From: Opitutia bacterium
Lineage (GTDB): Bacteria > Verrucomicrobiota > Kiritimatiellia > CAIQIC01 > Lenti-01
Direction of reading: 5' to 3'
Assembly (NCBI GenBank): GCA_009928955.1
Contig: SABN01000008.1
Coordinates: 1-51,371 of the forward strand
Length of the DNA: 51,371 nucleotides
Shown here: one piece after another, positions 17,745-26,200 of the stretch
How the letters are laid out: every line of letters begins with the position of its first letter
Numbering within the stretch: the first letter of the stretch is position 1
Position numbers and translations under genes: made by a program
Notes under the pieces: model-generated
Told to the model about the DNA's origin: nothing
The model's input: the letters and a program-made list of their open reading frames with translations, nothing else
The model's database searches: none

Positions 17745-18596
17745 CTATGGGTTGTCCGCCTGCGTCCAGAAATCGTCTCCCGGCCCCCGTACGCGCTTCA
17801 GCATGATCTTGATGCTGGCCACGGGAACGCTGGCCGTCGCGCGGCAAATTGTGTAGCGCGCGTCATCCGACACCCACAGGAACATCCGCCCCTTCCGGAC
17901 GAACATCCCGTTGAACTTCCCCTTCGGCTCCATCTTGATGCACGGCACCTTGCCGTAGTTCGCCAGCGAAACCATATCCTTTTTTCCCGCCGCCACGACC
18001 AGCTCGTACATCTTCTCGTCCGTCATCACATGATAGTGGCGCGTCTCGTTCTCCCGGATCGGATCCTTGCGCAGCCAGTACATCAGCCCCATCAAATCGC
18101 GCGTGTCGGCCTCGATCTCGAATTCTTTCTGCTTGTTTTTCAAAAGAGATTTCCAATGGCCTTTTTGGGCCGCGTGGTCGAAAGTGGTCAGTTCGTGGTA
18201 GTGCCGCTTGCCCTCGTGGCTCTCCTTCTCGAAGCTCAACGGCAGGAAAGTCTCCGGATCCAGCACCGTCTGCAAGAATTCCTTCACCGGATAGAGCTTC
18301 TCCACGATTCCATTCGATTGGGCCCGCACCGTCAGCGTCAACAGCCGCCGCCCCTCGCGGTTGAGCCATTCGGCCTTGGCCGTCGCTTCGCCCACCGTGA
18401 ACATGCCCCAAAACACCTCGTACTCGACCTCTTCGCCCACCGGAAACCACAATTCCGGCGGCGGATCGCCCCACGGCCGTCCCGGCGCTGGTTTTTCAGC
18501 GAAAACAGGCTTCAAAATGAATAAAAACAGCGAATAACAGGCGAAGATTCGGAAAACAACACGCTTTTCAGTTGAAATTGCGCTTTTTTCAGGCAT
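17745..18596 (-). CDS. DUF3108-family envelope protein
   Basis: About 283 residues from the ATG at 18596, preceded by AGGAG; this start overlaps the previous gene by 8 bases. A signal peptide or anchor (about residues 12-33) is followed by the DUF3108 pattern: PVGEEVEYEVFWGMFTVGEA near the start, an internal R.LLTLTVRAQSNG strand and a late LWVSDDARY segment. The family is periplasmic or outer-membrane associated and of unknown function. Its position before the heptose and KDO genes suggests a link with LPS or outer-membrane assembly, but this is inference. Confidence 0.75.
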   Translation of the reverse strand: MPEKSAISTEKRVVFRIFACYSLFLFILKPVFAEKPAPGRPWGDPPPELWFPVGEEVEYEVFWGMFTVGEATAKAEWLNREGRRLLTLTVRAQSNGIVEKLYPVKEFLQTVLDPETFLPLSFEKESHEGKRHYHELTTFDHAAQKGHWKSLLKNKQKEFEIEADTRDLMGLMYWLRKDPIRENETRHYHVMTDEKMYELVVAAGKKDMVSLANYGKVPCIKMEPKGKFNGMFVRKGRMFLWVSDDARYTICRATASVPVASIKIMLKRVRGPGDDFWTQADNP

Positions 18597-19158
18597 GGCC
18601 GTCTCCTGCGGCGGTTTTCCCGGCATTCGGCCCGGGGGCGGGCCCTTTTCCCGGCGGCGGGGGAATGCCCAGCAGCTCCATGACCTCGCGCTGGACGCTT
18701 TCGATCTCCTTCATCCGCAACTGGGGATCGGGAACGACAAAACTCTCGCCGGTCTGCTTGTGCTCGTAGACGCGGATCTTCTGGCCGTCGGGTTGCAGCT
18801 GCACTTCTTTTTCCACGAGGATCCGGCGCCGCTCCAGCATCACGGCCAGAATGAAGATGACATTGCGCTTCGTGGGATCGTCGGTTTCCATCATCTCGCG
18901 CAGCAGGGATTCGGCGGTCTCTTTTTTCAGCGTCTCCGGGGTTTTCTTCTCCGGCGCGAGCCACAGGGCCGCCCATGCGCTGACCGCGCCCCCCGTCCCG
19001 GCGCTCCGGCCCGGCCAGCAGGCCGCGCAGAAATCCTCCCGCACATAGCCGTCCGGACGGAAGCTCAGGCGCGACATCAACGCTTCGCGGTCCGCGAATT
19101 TTTTCTGGCAGGCGGAGCACTGGTCGGCGCAGGAGCGGATGTTCCATTCGGAATTCAC
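18589..19158 (-). CDS. Conserved zinc-ribbon-like protein of unknown function
   Basis: About 189 residues, starting with GTG at 19158 that overlaps the TPR stop as GTGA; the open frame upstream is inside the TPR gene and is not family-like. The N-terminus holds two cysteine pairs, C.QC.AC (about residues 12-17) and FCAACW (about 41-46), typical of a small zinc ribbon. A helical region follows (EKKTPETLKKETAESLLREMM) and then a central segment about lines such as RRRILVEKEV and VYEHKQTGESF. The tail is Pro/Gly-rich. No function can be assigned. Strict overlap with both neighbours argues for co-translation with the ExbBD-TPR module. Confidence 0.65.
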   Translation of the reverse strand: MNSEWNIRSCADQCSACQKKFADREALMSRLSFRPDGYVREDFCAACWPGRSAGTGGAVSAWAALWLAPEKKTPETLKKETAESLLREMMETDDPTKRNVIFILAVMLERRRILVEKEVQLQPDGQKIRVYEHKQTGESFVVPDPQLRMKEIESVQREVMELLGIPPPPGKGPAPGPNAGKTAAGDGHA

Positions 19159-21473
19159 GGGGCCGAACCTTCCACTTGCTTCGCGAAACTCGAATCGGGA
19201 TATCGCTCCTTCAGCTCGTTCCAGGCGCCGGCCTGTTCCGCCGGCTGGCCGGCCTGTCCGAACAGCTGGCCGGCGCGGAACAAGCTGTGCGGCGTCCACT
19301 CGGGATCGTCGAACAACACCGCCACGCTCATGAAATGGCGCGCGGCTTTTTCCGCCTGGCCGGCGGCTTCAGCGGCCTCGCCCAGTCCGAAATAGGCCCG
19401 CACGCGCAAATCCAGCGAATCCTCGGCGGTGGCGGATTGGGCTGCGGCGGCATAGCGTTCCGCCGCCTTCGCGTGGCGGCCCGCCTTCAGCTCCAGCCCC
19501 GCCAGCAGCAGCTGCGATTCCGCGCCTTCGCGCGTGTCGGCCTTCTCCGCGACCGCCTTCTCATGCCGGTCGAGGGCCGCCGGGTCGTTGCCGAGTTGCG
19601 ATTGGCTTGCACCCGCCCAATGCCAGCCGATCTGCCGCCAGGAGGGCTCGCGCGCGCTTTCCGCCAAGGCCGTGGCGGCCTGCAGCGCGCGCTCGTATTG
19701 CCCCTGGTCGAACCGCCGCCGCGCCACCCATTCCACCAGCGCCGGATTCTCCGCGACCCGCGCCGGGTCGACCAGCAGCGGATCGATCTGGTCGGCCGCT
19801 TCGTCCATGCGGTCTTGGCGCTGCAGCGCCACCGCCAACCGCAACCGCGCCAGCGCCGCGGTTTGCGCGTCCGGCGCCGCCGAAAGACTCGCCCGGAAAG
19901 CCGGCTCAGCCAGCGCCCACTTCGACTTCTCGGAAAGCAGGACGCCGCGCCAATAGTGGGCCCGGGCCACCTGCGCGCCGGCAGGGCGGTCCGCCAGCAG
20001 GGCCTCGAGCGTTTCCATCGCCTCGCCGGTTTTCTTCAGCTCGATCAAAACCAGCGCCTTCTGCAGGCGGGCTTCGGCGAGCATCTCCGCATCCGCCTTG
20101 CTCGCCAGCAAGGCCTCCCAGTCCGCCAGCGCCCCTTTGGCATCGCCGGTCCGCGCCCGCGCCAGCGCCGAAGCCTTCAAGGCCTCGGGAACCGCTTCGT
20201 CCTTCGGGTGCTCGGCCGCGACGCGGCGGAACAGGTCGGAGGCTTCCTCCATCCGTCCGGCTTCGCGCGCCATTTCGCCCATGCGCAGCAACGCGGAAGC
20301 GGCCTGCCGCGACTTCGGGAACTGCTTCGCCAGCGCGTCGTAGCGCCCCCGGGCCAAGTCGGTCCGCCCGAGCGCCCGCTCGGATTCGGCCCGCATCCAG
20401 AGGACATCCCTCTCGTTGGATTGCTCCGGTTGCGCCGGAGCCGCCATCAAGGCCTTCTCGTGTTCGCCGCGCTTGAAATGCGTCACCATGATCTCATAGG
20501 CCGCGCGGCCGGCGAAGCGCGTGCCGGAATAATCCCGCGCCACCGCCTCGTAGTCCTTGAGCGCCTCGCCGTCCCGGTTCATCTTCCGCAGGCAGTTGGC
20601 GCGCAAATAAACGCCCGAGGCCGCCGTTTCGGCATCGGCCGCCGCCGCCACCAGCTGTTCGGAAAGCGCCATGGCCTCCGGCACTCGGTCCAGATAGTAC
20701 AGGCTCCAAGCCGCCGCCAGCCGCGCGTCCCGCGCGCGGCGTTCCTCCGGCCATTCGACCAGCAGCGCTTGCAAGGTGTCGGCGGCCACTTGGTAGCGTT
20801 CCCGGCGATAGGCCCAGTCGCCCCACCGGAACAGCGCCTCCGCCTTGGCCGAAGGCGTGGCGGCGGTTTCCACCGCCTTCTCGAACCAAGCCGTCATCTG
20901 CTCGTCATTGTCCTTCTCGTCGGCATGCAGCGCGGCGAGATCCAGCGCCGCATACGAGGCATAGGGCGAGGCGCCATGCTCTTTCAGCAGGCGCGAATAG
21001 GCCGCGATGGCGCCTTTCCGATCCTCCGCCTTCCATCGGCTGAAGCCCAGATAGTAGGACGCCGCGACCGCCGTCTCCGGAGCGGCCCCCTCCCCCATCA
21101 GCAATTGGTTCAAGATCGCGGCGGCCTCCGCATGCCGGCCTTCGGCGATGGCGGATTCCGCGCGGCGCAGCTCGGCGCGGGGCGCCTGTTCGCTTTGCGG
21201 AAACTCGGTCGTCAGCCGCTTGTAGAAGCGCTCCGCGCCGGCCCGGTTGCCCATCTGGCGATAGCATTCCCCGGTCCGGTAGAGCGCCGCCGCCACGTGC
21301 GGACTGTCGGGGAAGTCCCGGATCAAGGCCAGATATTCCCCTACGGCCGTCTCGTGGAATCCGCGCAGATAGATCCCGTCGGCGAACCGGATCTGCTCGT
21401 CGGCCGTCAGCCCCCAGGCCGGAACGCCGGCAAGAAAGCCCAGCAACAGGAAGACCCCGGCGCGCTTCATCAT
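19155..21473 (-). CDS. Large periplasmic TPR protein of the ExbB/ExbD module
   Basis: 772 residues with a signal peptide (MMKRAGVFLLLGFLAG to about WG). The remainder is a long array of TPR repeats, seen as recurring A..Y..LL...P.S..A..A...LG pattern, similar to CpoB/YbgF and BamD-like periplasmic scaffolds. The ATG at 21473 overlaps the exbD stop by 4 bases. TPR proteins next to ExbB/ExbD are common in Bacteroidetes and PVC bacteria and are thought to connect proton-driven motion to outer-membrane or peptidoglycan work. The partner here is not known. Confidence 0.8.
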   Translation of the reverse strand: MMKRAGVFLLLGFLAGVPAWGLTADEQIRFADGIYLRGFHETAVGEYLALIRDFPDSPHVAAALYRTGECYRQMGNRAGAERFYKRLTTEFPQSEQAPRAELRRAESAIAEGRHAEAAAILNQLLMGEGAAPETAVAASYYLGFSRWKAEDRKGAIAAYSRLLKEHGASPYASYAALDLAALHADEKDNDEQMTAWFEKAVETAATPSAKAEALFRWGDWAYRRERYQVAADTLQALLVEWPEERRARDARLAAAWSLYYLDRVPEAMALSEQLVAAAADAETAASGVYLRANCLRKMNRDGEALKDYEAVARDYSGTRFAGRAAYEIMVTHFKRGEHEKALMAAPAQPEQSNERDVLWMRAESERALGRTDLARGRYDALAKQFPKSRQAASALLRMGEMAREAGRMEEASDLFRRVAAEHPKDEAVPEALKASALARARTGDAKGALADWEALLASKADAEMLAEARLQKALVLIELKKTGEAMETLEALLADRPAGAQVARAHYWRGVLLSEKSKWALAEPAFRASLSAAPDAQTAALARLRLAVALQRQDRMDEAADQIDPLLVDPARVAENPALVEWVARRRFDQGQYERALQAATALAESAREPSWRQIGWHWAGASQSQLGNDPAALDRHEKAVAEKADTREGAESQLLLAGLELKAGRHAKAAERYAAAAQSATAEDSLDLRVRAYFGLGEAAEAAGQAEKAARHFMSVAVLFDDPEWTPHSLFRAGQLFGQAGQPAEQAGAWNELKERYPDSSFAKQVEGSAP

Positions 21474-21889
21474 GTTCCCGGCGCCAGCGTGGCGAACGAG
21501 ATGTTCCAGATGTCCGCCTGCCGGCAAGTGTCCAGCACCCGCACCACGTGTTCGTAGGCGGTCGCCTTGTCCGCCCGCAACAACACCGGCTGCCCGGGGA
21601 ACAACTGCACCAACCGGTCCATCATCGCCCGGAGCTCGCGGTCGTCCAAGGACTGGCCGTTCACCACCGCCGTGCCGTCCGCCAGCACGTTGATGATCAC
21701 CTCGCCCGGCAGCCGCTGCGGCATGCCGCCGGTGGCGGCCGTGGGCAGCGCGATGTCGATCTCCGTCTCCCACTGCGCGAAGATCTGGCTGGTCACGAAG
21801 AAACACAGCAGCAGGAACACCACGTCGATCATCGGTGTCAGCGGAACGCCCGGATTCGCGGGAACCAAGGTTTTCTTCTGGAAATTCAT
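21470..21889 (-). CDS. exbD: ExbD/TolR-family biopolymer transport protein
   Basis: 139 residues. One membrane segment near residues 18-38 contains PMIDVVFLLLCFF, with the essential proton-path Asp (D22). A periplasmic domain follows. With ExbB it forms an inner-membrane motor that uses proton motive force. The ATG directly abuts the exbB stop. TolR versus ExbD cannot be decided from sequence alone since neither TolA nor TonB is in the window. Confidence 0.88.
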   Translation of the reverse strand: MNFQKKTLVPANPGVPLTPMIDVVFLLLCFFVTSQIFAQWETEIDIALPTAATGGMPQRLPGEVIINVLADGTAVVNGQSLDDRELRAMMDRLVQLFPGQPVLLRADKATAYEHVVRVLDTCRQADIWNISFATLAPGT

Positions 21890-22615
21890 CTATTCCCCTT
21901 TGTTTTCCAGGATCGCCAGCAGATCCGTGGACGCCCCTTCCAGCCGCCCGGTCAGCTTGATGACGCGCCCGCGGAACCACGAATAGGCCATCATGGCCGG
22001 AATGGCCACGATCAGGCCCGCGATGGTGGTGATGAGCGCCTGACCCACCCCCGCCGCCAGCTCCATGGGCCGGGCCTTCGCCAAATCGAACGCCACGCTG
22101 TTGAACGCCTTGAGCATGCCGATGACGGTGCCCAGCAGCCCCACCATGGGCGCCACCGCCGACAGATCCAGCAGGTAATGGATCATGTTTTGCATCCGGC
22201 CCGCCTGCCGCGCGCCTTCGCTCTCCATGATCTCCTTCAGCATGCCCGGCTGCACGCGGGGATTCTCCTTCAGGAAATCCAGGCCCGCGGCGGTCACGGC
22301 GGCCAGGGCCGTCGGCTGCTGGGCGCACAGTTCGCGCGCCTCGCGGCCGCGCCGCTCCTTGAGCAGCTCGCGCAAGCGCAGCGCCTGGGTTGTCGGCGCG
22401 ATGGCGCGCGTCCGCAGCACCATCGCGTAGTACACGATGAGCGCCAGCCCCAGCACCGACAGCGCCGCCAGCACGTACATCAGCCACCCGCCCATGCGCA
22501 TCAGCTGCGCCACGGTCAGCATCTCGGCCGCCGGCGCGGCCTCCCCGGCCTGGGCGAAGCCGAGGGTCGCCGGGACCAGCCAAAGGGCGCTCATCAAGTT
22601 CCACGTCGATTTCAT
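21890..22615 (-). CDS. exbB: ExbB/TolQ/MotA-family proton channel protein
   Basis: 241 residues from the ATG at 22615 with an AGAGAGGA ribosome site. An N-terminal signal-like segment is followed by a membrane helix near residues 42-66. The conserved MotA/TolQ/ExbB core comes after it, with APMVGLLGTVIGMLKAF and GVGQALITTIAGLIVAIPAM forming the last two helices. It partners with ExbD immediately downstream. The upstream gene is pgsA, 35 bases away. Confidence 0.9.
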   Translation of the reverse strand: MKSTWNLMSALWLVPATLGFAQAGEAAPAAEMLTVAQLMRMGGWLMYVLAALSVLGLALIVYYAMVLRTRAIAPTTQALRLRELLKERRGREARELCAQQPTALAAVTAAGLDFLKENPRVQPGMLKEIMESEGARQAGRMQNMIHYLLDLSAVAPMVGLLGTVIGMLKAFNSVAFDLAKARPMELAAGVGQALITTIAGLIVAIPAMMAYSWFRGRVIKLTGRLEGASTDLLAILENKGE

Positions 22616-22650
22616 GTTTTTCCTCTCTCTCCGGGCCTTGCGCCCGCCTT

Positions 22651-23274
22651 TCACATTTCCGCCGTCACCAGATCCAGATGATCGGCAAAATACTTCCACC
22701 CCGAGATCAACGTCACCACCACCACCAACGTGGACAAGACCCACGAGGTGATCACGAACGCCGCATCATACTGCCGCAGGAACTTCTCGGACAAACTCAA
22801 AAGCGGCAGGAAATCCGTCCGCGCCGCCAGCAGGATGAAGGTCGCGATGATGGCCGTCATCTGCCAGACCGTCTTGAACTTCCCCCAGCTTCCCGCGCTG
22901 ATGATCCGCCGCTGGCTCGTCGTCGCGGCCAGCAGGCGGAGGCCCGTCACCGCGAACTCGCGCGCGACGATCACCACCACGACCCACGCCGGCACGAGCG
23001 AATACTGCGGCTCATAGGGCAACCGGATGCCCACGAAGCTCACCAAGGCCGAGCAGACCAGCACCTTGTCCGCCAGCGGATCCATCAGCTTGCCGAAGGT
23101 CGTCACGCCATAGTGCGTGCGCGCCAGCTTCCCGTCCCAGTAGTCCGTGATGCTGGCCACCACGAACACCACGAAGGCCAGCGTCGATGAAAACGGGATC
23201 GGCAACGCCATGGCCAGCATCACCACCACCGCCGCGACCAGGCGGCTCACGGTCAAGGTATTGGGCAAGTTCAT
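22651..23274 (-). CDS. pgsA: CDP-diacylglycerol-glycerol-3-phosphate 3-phosphatidyltransferase
   Basis: 207 residues starting MNLPNTLT at 23274. It makes phosphatidylglycerol-phosphate, the first committed step to phosphatidylglycerol and cardiolipin, in the inner membrane. The CDP-alcohol phosphatidyltransferase signature D-x2-DG-x2-AR-x8-G-x3-D-x3-D is intact (in ITDYWDGKLART...GKLMDPLAD). Several membrane helices follow. The order ftsK, rodZ-like, pgsA recalls the ymfM(rodZ)-pgsA neighbourhood of Bacillus, which supports the rodZ assignment of the upstream giant gene. Confidence 0.93.
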   Translation of the reverse strand: MNLPNTLTVSRLVAAVVVMLAMALPIPFSSTLAFVVFVVASITDYWDGKLARTHYGVTTFGKLMDPLADKVLVCSALVSFVGIRLPYEPQYSLVPAWVVVVIVAREFAVTGLRLLAATTSQRRIISAGSWGKFKTVWQMTAIIATFILLAARTDFLPLLSLSEKFLRQYDAAFVITSWVLSTLVVVVTLISGWKYFADHLDLVTAEM

Positions 23275-23281
23275 CGCGATT

Positions 23282-26200
23282 TCAATCCAAGTAAGGTTCG
23301 GGGGTCGGCCGGCACTTCTCCACCAGCGGCTGGGCGGCCGCCGGCGCCACAGAGGAACCGCCCCGGGGCTTTTCACAGGCCCGGGCGATTCCCATCCAAA
23401 GGAGCCCCAGCACGACCAGCCCGGCCAGCGTGCGCCAAACCTGCCACGGAATCGCGGCCAACCGATTCCGGAGCGTTGACCCGGCCTGGACCGCGCGGGT
23501 CCGCAAGGACATTCGCGGCTCCTGCTTGGCAGCCGGCGGCGGTGGCTTCGTCGGGAGGGCGATCCGGATGGAACGCTTTTCCTTTTCCGCGCGTTCGCGC
23601 TTCAAGGTCTCCTCGCGGCGGCGGCGCGCTTCATCCGCGCGCGCCGGTTGCGCCGGTTCCGGCTTCAGGCGCCCTTCGCTGGCCTTGGCCGCCGCTAGGG
23701 GGGCCGGCGGCCGCGCCGCTTCCGAAGCTTCGGCTTTCTCCGCCGGTTTCGGAAGGACATCGGCCATCCGCCGCGCCTCTTCCTCCCGGAGGCGCATCTG
23801 CTCCAGTTCCAGCTGGCGGCGCGCCTGTTCGGACTGCTCCTGGCGCATCAATTCCCCGCGACGGAGCTGTTCGGCCTCTTCCTGCTTGTGCATGGCGACG
23901 CGCTCTTCTTCGCGCCGGGCGAACTGGGCCGCCGCTTTCGCTTCCGCCTCTTCGCGGGCCCGGCGCGCGGCATCTTCCCGCACCCGGTTGAGCTCTTCGG
24001 CATGGAGCTGGCGAACGCTCTCCTCGCTGGATTGGCGCTCCACGGCTTCCCGGGCCCGGCGCGCCTCCACCTCCTGCAGCCGCTGTTCGGCTTCCTCGCG
24101 GGCCAACACCACTTCCCGTTCCTTGGCCCGGAGCGTTTCCTCCATCTGCCGACGGCGCTCTTCCGCCTTTTGGACCTTGGCTTCGGCTTCCGCGCGCACC
24201 TTGGCTTCGGCTTCCGCGCGGGCTTTCAGCTCCGCCTCCGCCTGGGCGCGCAGGCGAACTTCTTCTTGGATCTCGCGCTCGGATTCCTCGCGGATGCGGA
24301 GGGCCTCCGCGGCCCGGGCGACCAACTCCGCCTCCAGTTGGAGACGACGTTGCTCTTCCGCCCGGAAACGGATTTCGGCGGCTTCCCGCTCGGCCAAGGC
24401 GGCCGCTTCGCGCTCCTGACGCTCGACGGCCTCCCGTGCCTGGAGGGTCTTTTCCGTGTTCACCCGCAGCACGACTTCCTCGCGGGCCTGGCGGGCCTCC
24501 TCGGCGCGCAAGCGCAATTCCTCGGCCAGATGGCTGATGCGCGACTCCGCCGCTTGCATCTTCCGCTCGGCATCGACGCGGGCTTGATTCTCCGCCGCTT
24601 CGCGCGCCTGCCGTTCGGCCTCCTGCTGCCCCCGGTGGATCGCCGCCTCCACCGCCTTGGCTTCGGCCGCTTCGCGCGCCTGGACGACTTCGCGCTCCTT
24701 CTCCCGCAGAAGTTCTTCCAACTGGCGCCGCCGCGCCTCGGTCTCCTGCGCCTTCTGCTCGACGGCCTCGCGCGCCTGCCGCTCGTCCTTGGCCCGCCGT
24801 TGATGCTCTTCTTCCATTCGGACGCGGCGTTCCGCCTCCATCTGGACCTGGCGTTCAGCTTCTTCGCGCGCCAAGCGGTCCGCCTCCTCGCGGCGGGCCA
24901 TCTCCTCCTCCAGATCGTTCAAGCGCTCTTCCGAACTCCGGACTTTCCGTTCGGCTTCTTCGCGGGCCTGGCGCTCCGCTTCCCCTTGGGCCTGCAGGTC
25001 GGCCTCCGTCTGGGCACGGCGCTCCGCTTCCTCGCGGGCGCGGCGTTCCGCCTCCTCGCGGGCCAAGCGGGCCGCCTCCTCGCGGCGCACCAGCTCTTCC
25101 TCCAATTCCTGCAGCTTTCGCGCCGCGCTCTCCGATCGCGCCGCGTAGTCTTCGCGGGCTTGGCGCGCCGATTCTTCCCGCGCCTGCAATTCCTGTTCGA
25201 TCCGGGCGCGATGCGCCGACTCTTCCTGGATGCGCTGTTCCAGTTCCTCGCGGGCTTGGCGGGCGTCTTTTTCGCGCGCAATCAGTTCTTCTTCCAGATC
25301 GCGCAGCTGGGTCGCGGTCACCTGGGCCTTGCGCTCGATCTCTTCCCGGACCTGACGCTCGGCTTCCTCGCGCGCCTTCCATTCCGCCTCGACCTGGGCG
25401 CGGCGCTCCGCCTCTTCCCGCGCCTTGCGCTCCGCCTCTTCGCGCGCCGATCGAGCCTCGTCCTCGCGGCGCACCAGCTCCTCCTCCAGCTCCCGCAACC
25501 GGGAACCGGCCACCTGGACTTGGCGTTCCACCTCTTCCCGCGCCTTGCGCTCGGCTTCCTCGCGCGCCTTCCATTCCGCCTCGACCTGCGCGCGGCGCTC
25601 CGCCTCTTCCCGCGCCTTGCGCTCGGCCTCTTCGCGGGCCAACCGCGCTTCGTCCTCGCGGCTCACCAACTCTTCTTCCAGCAAGCGGCGGCGGTTTTCG
25701 ACCTCGCGCACCTTGTGCTCCGCAGCTTCGCGGGTCTGGCGGTTGGACTCCTCATGGATGCGCACCGCCTCTTCGCGGGCGATCCGGACCTCCACTTCGC
25801 GCCGCTCGAATTCCTCTTGCAACTGCCGCTGCCGTTGCTCCGCCTCCTCGCGCGCCTTCCGCTCGGCTTCCTCGCGGGCCTCATGCTCCGCTTGCTCCTG
25901 GGCGCGGCGCGCCGCTTCCTCCCGCAGGAGAGCCTCCAGTTTTTCACGCTCCTGGCGGGCAATCTCTTCTTTTTCGCGAAGCTCGGCTTCCAGCAGGCGC
26001 CGGCGCTCTTCGATCTCCAGGGCCTGCTGCTCCGCCTCTTCGCGCGCCTTCCGCTCGGACTCTTCGCGGGCCTCGTGTTCCGCCTGCTCCCGGACGCGGA
26101 TCTCCGATTCCTCTTGGGCGCGGCGCTCCGCTTCTTCCTGGGCCAGACGCGCCGCTTCCTCGTGGCGGTGGAGATCTTCCTCCAGCTGGCGGCGGCGCGC

